Of a DNA stretch of 64,000 nucleotides, positions 22,738-34,281 are shown one piece after another (within the stretch, counting starts at the first letter, position 1; each line of letters opens with the position of its first letter). Source of the DNA: Craterostigma plantagineum (Eukaryota > Streptophyta > Magnoliopsida > Lamiales > Linderniaceae). The notes below the pieces were generated by a model. The model was not told the origin of the DNA. It did no database searches and was given only the letters and a program-made list of their open reading frames with translations. The DNA lies in assembly GCA_027422505.1 (NCBI GenBank), contig JAPQWV010000050.1, positions 3,286,001 to 3,350,000 on the forward strand, written 5' to 3'. The position numbers and the translations under genes were made by a program.

Positions 22738-23274
22738 AGAACTAAGCGGGCCTCAACAACCTTGCCCTTCTGCATAAGCTTCGATCCTTGTATCTATATT
22801 TTCCTGATTGCACTTTGCGCATGGAAAACATTGCCTTCCCAGACTCGCTGAAGGAACTGGTTTTGATCAAATGTGGACTCTGCTGGGGAAACATGAACGT
22901 GGTCGGTTCGCTGCCGAACCTCCAAGTGCTTAAGATAGCCAACAAAGCCTTTCTCGGGGAAGAGTGGAGCATGGTTGAAGGGCAATTTCGGAAATTGAAG
23001 TACCTGAAACTTGGTAGTGTAAATGTTGTGGCTTGGAGAGCAGAGGCTAGTAACCTTCCCGCTCTTGAGATACTTGCCTTGACCGAGATGTGGCAGCTGA
23101 AGGAATTTCCAGGCATCGGAGATATTGATACCCTTAATAAGATATACGTACGAAGCTGATACAATTCCGTCGATGACTGGGTGAAGCAGATAAAGGAGGA
23201 ACAAGACGACCTTGGAAATGAGATTCTTGTTGATATATATGACAGAAGATTAATTCTCTCTGATGTTGGATAAT
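22738..23274 (+). pseudogene. NLR fragment 2: C-terminal LRRs only
   Basis: Begins inside an LRR (reading LNNLALLHKLRSLYLYFPDC) at the copia junction. It matches the last about 180 residues of the 13.9-kb NLR almost residue for residue: CGLCW-NMNVVGSLPNLQVL, VEGQFRKLKYLKL, IKEEQDDLGNEILV. An in-frame TGA at 23,157-23,159 splits the last LRR. No NB-ARC or CC part exists, so it is not a functional receptor. The 3' flank continues to 23,497. Confidence 0.88.
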
Positions 23275-23497
23275 TACTAGTCTAGTCCTCCATGTTTTGT
23301 TAATAGAAGCTCATGTACAATTTCCCCTTCCTGGAGGTGATGCTTCTTCTCCCTTACTCAGATGGCTGTGACGGGCTAATGGAAATTCCCGCTGGGCATC
23401 ATAGGATATATATGTATGTCGTTGGCCTAAACATCCCAAACAAAGCTTAAATTCTGATTTTTATTTATTTTGTTTTTTATGGAACAGTGAAGTAGTG
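23275..23497 (+). other. 3' flank of NLR fragment 2, fused to fragment 3
   Basis: Same 3' flank as the other two units but cut short. At about 23,498 it passes directly into mid-LRR sequence (TCCGTCCCCCATCTCTCTAC, also at about 15,686). This junction marks a deletion or unequal crossover between tandem NLR units. Confidence 0.7.
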
Positions 23498-24325
23498 AAG
23501 TGTCTCCGTCCCCCATCTCTCTACTTTGGAATCTAAGGTTCTTTCGCGGACGGATTATGTATGGGGCTCCGCTATTATCGATAATATGGGAGATGCCACA
23601 ACTAAGGAAAACGGATTTTGACTTTAACGTGTCTCCTGATCCAACGAACGAGTTCATCGTACTGAACCAATTACAAACACTTCGTAAGGTTTCAAACATG
23701 AGGTGGACGGAGGAATTGGTAAGAAGGATCCCAAATCTCGTCGATTTGGAGGCTGGATATTATCTAGGAGATGATGAGGAACTAAACGGCTACTGCCTCA
23801 ATAACCTTGCACTTATGCATAAGCTTCGATCCTTGGAACTAGATTTTCATCGTTGCACTTTGCGCATTGAGAACATCGCCTTCCCAAACTCGCTGAAGGA
23901 ATTGATTTTGGGAGGTTGTGGACTTTGCTGGGAAGACATGACGGTGATCGGTTCGCTGCCGAACCTCCAAGTGCTGAAGCTATCGTACGAATGCCTTTGT
24001 CGGGGAAGAGTGGTGCATGGTTGAAGGGCAATTTCGGAAATTAAAGTACCTGAAACTTTATGATTTAGATGTTGAGGCTTGGAGAGCAGAGGCTAGTAGT
24101 AGCCTTTCCGCTCTTGAGGTGCTAGTCCTTAGGAACATGCCGCAGCTGAAGGAATTTCCGTTAGGCATTGGAGATATAGATACCCTTCGTAGGATAGAAG
24201 TGTCATATTGCAATGAATGCGTCGTCGACTCAGTGAAGCTGATAAAGGAGGAACAAGACGACCTTGGTAATGAGATTCTTGTTGAGATATACGACGAAGA
24301 ATTAATTCCATCCGACACTGTATAA
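23498..24325 (+). pseudogene. NLR fragment 3: LRR half, one frameshift
   Basis: Starts at the residues PSPISLLWNL (equivalent to codons near 15,690 of the full copy) and runs through the LRRs (LVRRIPNLVDLEAGY, CLNNLALMHKLRSL, GSLPNLQVLKLS). An extra nucleotide near 23,985 changes frame; the correct frame resumes (VEGQFRKLKYLKL) and ends at TAA 24,323-24,325 with NEILVEIYDEELIPSDTV. It keeps the C-terminus that the main copy has lost to a frameshift, which helps diagnose that lesion. N-terminal domains are missing. Confidence 0.88.
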
Positions 24326-25324
24326 TTATTAGTCCTCCGTGTTTTGTTATTAATAAAAGCTCATGTACAATTTCCCCTTTCTCGAGATGATGCTTCTTCT
24401 CCCTTACTCAGAGGGCTATGACGGGCTAATGGAAATTCCCGCTGGGCATCATAGGATATATATGTATGTTGACGTTAACATCCCAAACAAAGCTTAAATT
24501 CAAATTCTGATTTTTATTTTTATTTTTTTATGGAACAGTGAAATAAAGAATGGGGGGGGGGGGGGGGGGGGGGTGGGGGGTCTTTTTTGTTCTCTGCTCA
24601 AACTCTCGTTTCTTGATATTGCCAACGTTCACAGCTTTTTACAATAGAGAAAAAATAACATCTACTAGAAATGCTTACATGGGCCAACAATATCCCAATC
24701 CCAACTAACAAAACCAAAAGCAAAAGATTGATTTCAACAATATATGTGTCATATTGTGATGAATCCATTGTCTACTCAGCGACCGCGAATGACTTGATCC
24801 ACCTAAAAGATTAACTTGTAAGTAAGCGAGTTGATTTCTAATATAATTTATTTCCAACAGGTATGCCTGACTCATGAGCTCCATCCATTCGAAGTTTTCG
24901 ATCTCGAATAAGGAACATGGACACCGCACCCCTATCTCAAAGACTTAGAGATTGCGGCGGATTAGAACAGAAAACTTTCTCTGATGCGCAATGCTATCGA
25001 CGCAGAAAGGGACAGGCGGGACGTCGTGCAAGGTAACGATCTGCTCGAAAGCATTTGCGGTGTTGAAGCGCTTTGTTCTCGGGATAATAAGATTTACGTT
25101 GCGTGTCTATTGCGCGACGTCGTCGTAGGGAACTGTATCGAGGTGGGTGACAACAGATAATGCGGGAAAAGAGCGAACTAAGTTTCGAGTTCAGTGGGAC
25201 GAAATCAGGTGGGATTTGAGCTTCTGCTTTCTGGACCATTGAACAGGGCCCGAATTTTTTAGGTTAATTTTGGGCCCAATTTTAAGGTCTTTTTCCTACT
25301 AAATAGCTTTCAATACCATTATTT
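24326..25324 (+). other. NLR 3' flank and intergenic DNA
   Basis: Homologous to 16,518-17,165 up to about 25,035, then unique. No gene is visible. It contains the G-run described separately. Confidence 0.6.
24552..24580 (+). repeat. Poly-G tract (22 G, T, 6 G)
   Basis: A near-pure guanine run in the NLR 3' flank. The equivalent place behind the first NLR reads GTGTGGGGGCTGCTGCCC, so the run expanded only here. It could form G-quadruplex DNA, or its length may be an assembly artefact. Confidence 0.85.
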
Positions 25325-25642
25325 GGGAAAATTATAAAAATGGGTCACTAAGTATGCCAATTTCGATTTGGGTCACTATTTTTGCCAGTTACAAAACTGG
25401 GTCACTAAGTATGTATATACTATATAGTAACAAAATTGGGTCACTGACCTCTTTTTCTTATTATATACATACTTAATGACCTAGTTTTGTTAGTAATACA
25501 TACTTAGTGACCTAAATTTGTAAATCGTGACCCAATTTTGTTACTATATACATATTTAGTGACCTAGTTTTGTAACTGGCAAAGATAGTGATCCAAATCG
25601 AAAAATTGTATACTTAGTGACCCATTTTTATAATTTTGCCCA
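25325..25642. mobile_element. MITE with long terminal inverted repeats
   Basis: The left end GGGAAAATTATAAAAATGGG and right end (read on the other strand) GGGCAAAATTATAAAAATGGG-like sequence form inverted repeats of at least 30 bp. Smaller inverted and direct TGGGTCACTAAGTAT-type blocks inside make most of the 318 bp fold back. ATTATTT occurs on both sides (25,318-25,324 and 25,643-25,649), a possible target duplication. No coding capacity. The superfamily is unclear; a Mutator-like MITE is likely from the ends. Confidence 0.75.
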
Positions 25643-25725
25643 ATTATTTTATGGTCCAATACCATGTAGTTAACAAAAACAAGTCCAAAAGACTATAATA
25701 AAAACTAACTTTTTATTTATGTATA

Positions 25726-25753
25726 CTAGTGCAAACCCGTGCGTTGTACGGGT
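25726..25753 (-). other. Helitron 3' terminus: hairpin plus CTAG
   Basis: Minus strand: a 6-bp stem ACCCGT/ACGGGT with a 7-nt loop, then 5 nt, then CTAG followed by the host T. The stem-loop followed by CTRR is the replication terminator that defines Helitron 3' ends. Confidence 0.88.
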
Positions 25754-25842
25754 CTATTTTTTGGATTGAGGTATTTACTGAACGTGCATGTTTTTCAAAT
25801 GAAGCATCTCTTGTCTGGTATGTGAAAAAATATGTGACTAAA

Positions 25843-26024
25843 AAACAGAATTATTATTAAATTTGGCAATAATAACTTATTTAACATCGGAGTAGCTAAG
25901 ACCAAATACTGGAAAACACTGCTACGGTGGGAAAACAGAATTACTACTAAATGCGGGAATAATAACTTATTTATCGTCAGGGTAGCTAAGACCAAATACT
26001 GAAAAACACTTGCACGGTGAGGAA
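25843..26024 (-). repeat. 90-bp tandem duplication over the Ulp-like A 3' end
   Basis: AAACAGAATTA-TA-TAAAT ... GTAGCTAAGACCAAATACTG occurs at 25,843 and again at 25,933 (period 90). The inner copy encodes the end of Ulp-like A, so the outer copy is a duplicated 3' tail just inside the Helitron terminus. Confidence 0.8.
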
Positions 26025-27356
26025 CTCTCTGAATTCTTGGATCAGTTCTGGTGAAACATCGTACACGTCTCTTCAGCAAACATGAATGAAAATGCTGATC
26101 GCAGCACGTATACTCCACACTCGCCGCTGATTCATACAGGAAAAGAGAGAAACAATTTACATAAGAAATCGTGATTCTACAAAATAAATAGGGTGACGGT
26201 TTTGCACTACCTCATAGTCTGCTGGGGGAAGTTTGGATCTCTAAAAACAAGCGAAGTCCACGATGGAATCAGTGATGCGCAAATCTCGAAGAATATATGG
26301 GATCATAAGCCGTGTTTTTTGAAATGCCTCTTCGAAGAATCTCATATCTCTATCAACCGAAGGTTCAGAGTCATGTACTATTATTGACTGTTTTTTATAA
26401 TCAATAATGCACAGTATCCAGTGACATTGATTTATGTTGACTGGGATAACGATAAGATCTGTTTCCTCCCAAGGAATAGACGGCCAATCCTCAACAATTC
26501 TTGTACATATGGTCGAATGACAGATAGATCCATACACCCATCGCTCGTATACTATGCTGCAACTATTTGGTTGAACGCTGTAGGCATAAAAGAAACCCTC
26601 GACTTTGGGAAACTTGCATGTGTTTGCGTCTCCATAAATCCTCTTAAGCATTCGTCCATGTGCTGGTGGAGATTACAATAGAATGCATAATAAGAATATG
26701 TGGAAAAAATTAATAGATGCTTAAGTATTGTACCTCATCATGTAGCCAACTTCCCTTCGTCATAAGGTTTTTGAAGAATTCTTTGGCGCGTTCTTTTCGG
26801 AATAGCGTGCCGACAGAACCTCCGTCATTCATTGTTCCTATTGTCGCCGATACACGCGGAAAGAATTTAACATCCTGTTGACATGCACCGCAAGAGTTTT
26901 CTCTGCCGGGACGTTTTTCGAAATCGAACGGTGTCCCTCTAACATGCTTGTAGTTTTTGTCCTAATGGATCATCTCTTGGCTGACTGGAAATATTAGTGT
27001 TCTTTCTTTTTGCCTGCAGTTTAGGTATGTTTGTTGTGAATGCTCTCGTCTGTTCTCCGTCAGTTGCAGGGCTTCTCTTACCTGTAAGAAAATCGGACGT
27101 GAAGTTATAAGTAGTAACAATGTTTTCAATTTTGCTAAATAATGTTTCACATACCAAGTGTTTGTTCTATACGCGACAGCCTCCCATCGATTGGCGAGTA
27201 ATTTTCGTTAATCTTCACTGTCAGGTCGTCGAACCTCTCAGTATCATATTGGACATAGCCATCTATCTTACGTTCTATACGATAAACAAATTCTCTAGCT
27301 TTCTGATGAAATCCCGCAACAATGGTGTCTAAATAATCTCTTATTTGATTCATCAT
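25985..27356 (-). pseudogene. Ulp-like protease gene A (short type: coiled coil + C48 domain)
   Basis: The first exon starts MMNQIRDYLDTIVAGF at 27,356 (coiled-coil-like, RIERKIDGYVQ). A basic linker exon (about 26,890-27,079) and an exon with FPRVSATIGTMNDGG and KEFFKNLMTKGSWLHDE (about 26,740-26,875) follow. The C48 exon (about 26,241-26,651) has DWPSIPWEETDLIVIPVN, the catalytic QCHWILCI (His) and IIVHDSE (Asp). The last exon (25,985 to about 26,135) has SGECGVYVLRSAF with the catalytic Cys. Cys, His and Asp are all kept. One 1-nt shift near 26,050 separates EET from DVSPELIQEFREFL, and the gene would end FFSIWS-stop. Ulp1/C48 proteases cleave SUMO or similar conjugates; this transposon-borne group has no known substrate. 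It matches copy D in layout. Confidence 0.7.
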
Positions 27357-27359
27357 TTT

Positions 27360-28536
27360 ATGGAACCTTTTTTTTTTGTATTTTTGTGTGTATTGGTTGT
27401 AAAATTATGGAAATGATTTGATTTATACAGAGTCCAAGTCGATGTTAAGGAACTGAAAAGACACTACTCTCGAGTCGTAACTTCTCAGTAGAATGTATTG
27501 GTTTGATTTGTTTAAATGAGTTCTATGATTAAATGTATTTAGTGGGCATTCGTCACTGTCTTAATTGTTTGGATAATATTTCGATGTGTCTTTTCATTTC
27601 CACGGTCATCATATTACGTAGCGAGTAGTTTAATTTGAGTAATAGATCGATACATCTTTTGAGTGCAATGGTTATCATGATTACAGAGTAATTATTGAAC
27701 GGTTATATTAATCCATTGTATTGTGTTAAATTTAGTAGTGTCTAGATGATAAATGATGTAGTTATGTCTAGATTAAGTGTAACAGTAATATAGCGAGTCT
27801 GTAATTTAATTATGTTTAGGTGAAGTGTAATAGTAATATAGGTACATAAATGAATTATTTGAAATCGTGCGACTGAACAGATTTTTGCACTGCTGTACTG
27901 CAGTTGTTGGTAGCGTACTTTTCGTTTACAGTACTATATATCAGCCGTGCAGAATAGGTTATCTTTTGTAATTACACGACTGTTCGATTCGTAGTCGTGC
28001 GAAATATAGCATAGCATCTTATTATACTGCAGCCAATCGTAGCTTGAGGTGCCAAAATCAAATTTCACTATATTGTATTTCAACCAAGTAAAACCATTTA
28101 CTTACACTACTGCTACAGTAGTGCAAACTAAGATGTACCATTCAATTACACTACTGCGAAAATATCAGCCGTGAATGCGATGGGATATATGATACTTATG
28201 CAAATCGCGGGTCTTTCCTTGATATCTTGAATTGCATTTTGACCCAAAAACAGTTGTCGATTTAATCGCATCCTATTTTTATAACAATATACAAAAGTGA
28301 AGGATTATTTTATCAAATTATGTTTACCCGAATCATTTCAGGCCAAAGAGTTCCATCTTGCATTGTCATCCCTCCTCGAAAGTCAAACTCCATCTTGCCA
28401 ATGTGAAGCTCCATTCCTCTTTGTCTCTCTCAGCCATGACAACCACTATTCTCCACCCAAACTATCATTGGTTATGGAAGTTGATTCAATAGCGATCCCT
28501 GAGAATGTGGTACTACTCATCAATCTAAATGGCTAC
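27360..28536. other. Helitron interior without a gene; TTGCACTAC-type motifs
   Basis: AT-rich. It contains copies of the recurrent motif in both orientations (for example TAGTGCAAAC at 28,119-28,128 and TTACACTACTGC nearby). A 246-bp open stretch at 28,297-28,542 has no protein-like features. Confidence 0.5.
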
Positions 28537-29076
28537 TGTTAGATAATTTATAATTAATATAAATTATTATGTGAATGAGAAAATTTAGAAAAATATTTTT
28601 ATTAAGAAATTGAGCTTTGAAAATGCTATTGGGCTTCGATTTTGGTCCAATAACGGACCAACTTCTAGAAGTCCCAACTTCTAGAAGGTTGGGTTGGTGG
28701 CTTTGTAATTGAGTGGTTTTTTGGAGTGGTAAAAAAACCACTCCTCAACTCACGTGTATATCACAATTATTTAAAAAACAAAAATTTATTATTTTTTATT
28801 ACAAAATTTTGGCTATAAATAGGCGATTAATTCTAGGTAAAAAACACACAAAAATAATAAGAAAAATAAGATAAAGAAACATATAAATATCTCTCAAAAT
28901 TAATTCTGCTATCGTTCTTTTTCGTTCGTAGTCTGTGTCATTTTTGTGCTAAACTAACGCCGAATTTTCGAAGTATCCGGGGAAATAGACGCTCATTAAA
29001 ACCTCTAACACATACGTGAGAGGGCTTGTGTACTACACAATTTTCGAATATTTTTTTTTTCGTTTGCCAGCCAACA
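28537..29076 (+). mobile_element. Probable solo LTR inside the Helitron
   Basis: Starts TGTTAGATAATT and ends GCCAGCCAACA. It contains TATAAATAGG (about 28,814) as a promoter-like TATA box and a transcript-leader-like A-rich region. The 5-bp flanks GCTAC and ATTAC match at only three positions, so the target duplication is doubtful and the ends are provisional. No internal coding region. Confidence 0.5.
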
Positions 29077-29800
29077 ATTACGTAATGAAGGCACAATCAA
29101 ACAGTTCGTCGATGAAAATTCAGACCTAGATAATCACTACCTTGCATTATCTGATCCAAGAAAGGGGTGATTGTTAAAACAGAGTACTTACACTACTATT
29201 ATCAGTACAAACAATTTACTTACAGAGTACTTACCATCGTCCAAAAACAAATCAAACTATATTTAACTTCAGCCAAATAGAAACATTTTACTTACACTAC
29301 TATTATGTACAGTGCAATTTAAGTCATTACATACACTTATGTTACCAGTAGTGCAGTTCATGTCGTATCGTTTCAGTACACTACTGTCGAAGTATAAGTC
29401 GCAATTGCGAGATATGATATACTTATGCGATTACCCCGGTGAAAATCGTCACAACAAAAACCAAACATAAATGGTAATCATAAAAAGTAAAAGTTATTCA
29501 GTTTGGTTTGATGTGGACTGTTTCTGATATGCATATGAATTTACATGCGTATGAAGATTAGCCGCAACATATTCAGTTGATAATATTTTCGATATTTTCC
29601 CAACTTTGAACATTAACATTTGAAAAATAAGATGGTCAATAGTGTGGATGTAGGTAGTGCAGTTTTGAGACGTTAAGCTTATGCACCTGAGCATGACGTC
29701 TGACTGTTCTTGAGTAATTAGAAATGAGATGAAAATTACAAAAGTCATTAGACAGTTCTGTACTAATATGTTCGTCCTGCATTATAAATAAAGTAGACTG
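29077..29800. other. Helitron interior without a gene
   Basis: AT-rich. It contains repeated TTTACTTACACTACTATTAT phrases (about 29,186 and 29,291) and CAGTAGTGCAGTTCATGTCG (29,351), members of the Helitron-wide motif family. Confidence 0.5.
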
Positions 29801-29810
29801 TCAGGAACTA

Positions 29811-32800
29811 CTAATCTTCATTTTGTGGTGGCCAATGCCAGTATTGAAAAATACGGAGGCCGTCAGATATTTCTTGAACTGAAGAATGTGTGATGGCAAT
29901 ATCCTGTGGATCTTGTCGTTTCGAAGAAATGATGCAAACGCATTCCGCAGCACATGTAGCCCGCTGTCTCCGCTTTGAGAGCAGATGCATAAAATTGGAA
30001 AATCTGATATCCAATAATTTAAATGTAGCACTCAATTATATTATGTATAGACAATTATGCTACCTGTTAAGCTGTTGCAGAATATTTCTATCCCTTTTTA
30101 TGGAAATTGCTCTCCACAGTCTTTGACGCCTATCTTTTTGAGTAAATACGGTATGATTAATGGCGCATCACCCAAGGCTTCTTTTGTTTTCCGCAAGTCC
30201 TCATCCGACTTTGTGTCTGAATCCAAGACCATAATGGCTTTTGTAGCTGGGTAAGCAAAGCAAAGCACCCAATGTCTCTGTTCAATTTTGAGCGGGAATA
30301 CTATAGCTTTAGCTTTTAGCCAGCTGAATGATGGCCATACTGTAAATTTGCCCAGATGTAAGGGAAGACATTTTCTAGATTCAAGTTTCCATCATTGAAT
30401 GCAGTCCCTGTAAGGAATAGGCTGAAATCTGTATTTGCGAAAGCAACGACTTTGAAAGCATACTTGCACAGATGCTGCATCTGTATGAAACCTCGCAGGC
30501 ATTCATCTATATGCTGTGATATATGTCAGATGATTGCCATAAGTGTTTACTATAGATAGTGTATATTTATATCAAAAAGAAATCCTTACAGTATCACGTA
30601 GTTGCCCTTTTTCTGCGATGAGTTCGTTAAAGAATAGCTGTCGAAGGATTCCTCCCTGGAGACTTTCTCTGTAGTCGTCTGGGTTCATAGATCTTATCAT
30701 TTTTACAGCTTTTGGCCACATCTGTAGCTTGTATAGCATATGTTCGTCAATTTTCGGGGAGAAGTAAGGCACTCGAGGCGGAGTTTCGTCGGTTGCAGCC
30801 TCTGTTGCAGAACTGGTGATTGCATGTACTGAAGGTCCCGCTGCTATAAAAATTTGATTAATTAATTATGAATGTTACGTTCTTATTAAATTGACAATAG
30901 CGTACCTTGCATATCAATCTTGGCATTTATGTGGTCGATCTTTTTTTCTATTTTGTTGATCACATACTCTAATGGTTTCAGTTCCTGTCCTAACCATTCT
31001 CGCTGCATATGAATTCCTTCAGTAGTCTCGATGTTGGTCAACCTCTCACTGATGTGATGCAGAGCAGCTTCAGTATTGGTTTCAATTTGGTATGTCTGCT
31101 CTGATTCCAATCGACGGTGTACGCCACGTCATATACACCAGCTAGAACTTCGGAAACTTTTGATTGTACGCTTTCCAAAAGCGGTCCTTCCTTAACTGGC
31201 TCACAATGCTCATGTTCTACTTGTTCTGGACCGGCAAGTATGACATTATATTGACGGTTATATAACATATTTTGTTATAACGTAATTACATTATGTCATA
31301 ACTATTTGCGTCTTTTACCTGTATTTGCTTGGACATAATTTGGATCAGATTCTTGTCTGCTTTCTGAAGGTATGGACGGCTTTTGTATTTCCGCCTCGTC
31401 GTCCGTAGAATGCAACTCTTCAGTCTTTTCTTGTGAATCATTAGGTTGACTGTTGCAGTTTCGTTCGTCACCTCTCATTTCTTGTAACATTTCTGGCATG
31501 ATGAATGTCATCACCATTACTCTCCAGAATTCCAAAGTCCTTCTTTGAATTTGTTAGTTGTGTTCGGTGGCCCTGATGCTTTCTCCCTCTCTTCAGTTTC
31601 TTCTCGAGACTTCTCAGGTTCAATATGCTGTTCGCTTGTGTTGGTTGCTGAATTTATCTCTGATATTTCATGCCTTATGTTTCTTCTTACTTCCGTACAT
31701 TCTTGCGATATTTCTGGCATGGTTTCGTTTCTTGGTTCATCATGCTGAATGGCATCGCTATAACTCTCCAGAATTCCAAGTTCTTTGACGAAGTTGTTAG
31801 TTGTGTTTGGTGGCTCTGATGTTTTCTCCCTCTGTTCAGTTTCCTCTCGAGACTTCTCGGGTTGAATGGGCTGTTCGTTTGGGCCGGTTGCTGAATTATT
31901 CTCCAGGATGTCATGCCTTATCTTTTTCCTTAATTCTGTATTTGTTATATCCATATTGGCGATTTCATGCCTCTTCTTCGTTCTTATCTCCAAAGCTGGC
32001 GGGTCACTGCGATCATCTGGGGCCGATGATCAATCTGAAGTGCTGGAATATTCATAAGAACTTCCACTCTCATCTGATAATGATTTGATGTTTGGAGATT
32101 CTATATTTTGTAAGGACATTCGGCACACTGTACAACCTTGTCTGACATAAGCAGAGAGTGTGCGTATCTGTAAGTTGATGTTAGTTGCTGGAAATCGGCT
32201 TTCACGGAAAAACGACTCAGCCAGTTCTTCTGCAGTTGGTTGTAGCAGATTGTTGATTATGTCTGTTTCGGCCACTGCTTCAATAATCTGATCCATCCTT
32301 GGTGCATTTTTTCGGACTCCAATCATTGCTTTTCCATAAGCACATTCGCCGCCCATTGAATTCTGGATTTTCAATTCTTGTTGCAAACTTATCTGCTATT
32401 CCAGGGATGCATTCATAAGACAGAATCTGTTTTGCGCAAAGTAAAGACATCTGTCAATACGTTGTTAATTTTGGTTCAATACAAAGATTTAGACAATTTG
32501 ATGTGGAAAATAAACACGAAAGCAAACCTGAAGAGGATGTACGAAGCCCCCCAAAGTCAATGCCAAAGTTTCTTTTGCCTCCATTGTTGGCGACAGCTTC
32601 CCTATTTGATAGTATATTTCTCTTCATCGATGAAAGCACTTTTCTATAGCCGACGGTTCCCCATGGGTAACTGTTAAACGCGTCTAAATCACTCACTAAA
32701 TAGAGAAAGTTTTTCTCTATCAGTACTGATCTTCGTGTAGTTTGCTGTTCCAGTACACCTTCAACAAACAATACACTGGCTAGCTTCAGTTTTTCTACAT

Positions 32801-33245
32801 TACATCCGGTTGAATCTGAGCCGGGCATATCGGAGAATTTATCGATTGCTTCCTGAAGGGTGATTTTTGTTTTGCCAGGGAAGTATTCTGCCAGGAAATT
32901 CTGGTTCGGATTTATTGTAGGTGGTGTTCCAGATTTTAGACCTGTTAATATAGAAAATTCCATTTGTGAGAACCGCATTGGATTTTTTCTATTATCATCC
33001 ATAGGTCTTCAGAATCATCAACCTCAACCTGTGACTTCATCAGAAACCAAATTATTTGGTTGGACAGATTGAATTGCTCCAGAGAAATTATCAACTTGGC
33101 AAATGGTGATTTTTCTAGAAACTGCTGCCATTCCTCTTTGTTGAGCTGATTGATTATTAGATTGCTTTAAGTACTTATAGTCAGCACAAATGCTTAACTT
33201 GCAAGGAACAACAGCCTGTTCAGAAATTTGTGCCCTAAGTGTCAC
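29811..33245 (-). pseudogene. Ulp-like protease gene B (DUF1985 + linker + C48); catalytic Cys replaced by Ser
   Basis: The N-terminal exon (33,024-33,245) has AVVPCKLSICADY. The DUF1985 exon (32,454-33,002) has FSQMEFSILTGLKSG, CNVEKLKLASVLFVEGV and DAFNSYPWGTVGY. A long acidic linker (31,300-32,386) contains a tandemly repeated unit with EPEKSREETE and PPNTTN. A coiled-coil exon (30,886-31,110) and the exon with YKLQMWPKAVKMIRSMNP (30,572-30,772) follow. The C48 His/Asp region is readable at about 30,150-30,310 (QRHWVLCF, MVLDSD). The last exon (about 29,811-30,035) reads QSGDSGLHVLRNAF, so the usual DCG Cys is Ser. Its tail YWHWPPQNED matches copy C after a 1-nt shift. If translated it would be a catalytically dead relative. 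Substrate unknown. Confidence 0.65.
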
Positions 33246-34281
33246 CTGTATGAAAAAGAAATTTCATTTAGAGTGATTTTTTGAAGCATAGAATCTACAG
33301 TTATGCAGGGCGAATTTATTCTTTAGAAAATATTGACTCAGGATTTCGCACTACTCAGGAAGTAATCAAAAGTTGAAAGTGCCACACAGTAACAGGTGCA
33401 CCAATATAAAAATGTGGACTGTGTTACAGTAATAACACGAACTTGTCATACGTAATAGTTGATTTCTTGCTACCAGCATAGTATAACAAATAAAGTAAGA
33501 TACGATTGCAAAACAGAATGATGACACATGAAGGGACATGGGCAGTTCAATCTCAAGCACTTATACTTGGGAACTTCATTCAGAAATATAAACAATATCG
33601 TATTGAACTGCGTTGGACGGGTCATCTTTAGGAATTCCATACCTGCTTCGTTGTTGGATTCATTGGTGCGTTGCTGATTTTTCCCCCTTTCCTTCGTCGT
33701 TTACTGTGGTGTGGTTTAGTATCGCTTTTCATCTCCAATTTTCCCTGTTTAATATTAGGTTAAAACGTGGATTGGTTAATCTCGGGTTTACGTAATTACA
33801 CGTGTTTTCGTTTCCATTTATGATTACCATTTATGTTTTGGTATTTGTTCTGACGACTTTGGCTGGGATAAATTGCATGTCATATCTTGCAGCTGCGACT
33901 AATACCTAGACAGTAGTGTAATCAAATGTTACGACTGAAATTGCAATACTGATGACAGTAGTGTAAGTAATGACAAATTGCCCCATCACTAAGGGTAGTG
34001 TAAGTAATGGCTTCAATTGCACTACTGAATCTAGTAGTGTAAGTAACTTGTTGTAACGTTTTATTGTAATACAGTAGATAGTTTTAGTGTAAGTAAATTG
34101 TTTGTATTTGATTTAAGTTCAATCTAGTTTGCTTTATTTTTGGACGACGTTAATTATTTTATTTCACACACCTGTTAACAGTAGTGTAATTAAGTCGTTT
34201 AATATGTCCTGAACTCAATATAGATAAAGACTTTTTAAGTCGTCTCGTCAATGTTTTTTAAAAAGTTGTGTTATCAAATTC
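33246..34281. other. Helitron interior with clustered AGTAGTGTAA motifs
   Basis: No gene. About 33,910-34,200 holds six or more GTAGTGTAA or TTGCACTAC copies, spaced 30-70 bp apart. Confidence 0.55.

Noticed and set aside
28297..28542. 81-codon plus-strand frame
   Set aside because: No recognisable domain, on the opposite strand to all Helitron genes, and ends in the solo LTR edge.
28537..29076. A full LTR retrotransposon at 28.5 kb
   Set aside because: Only one LTR-like unit, no PBS or coding region; kept as a provisional solo LTR.
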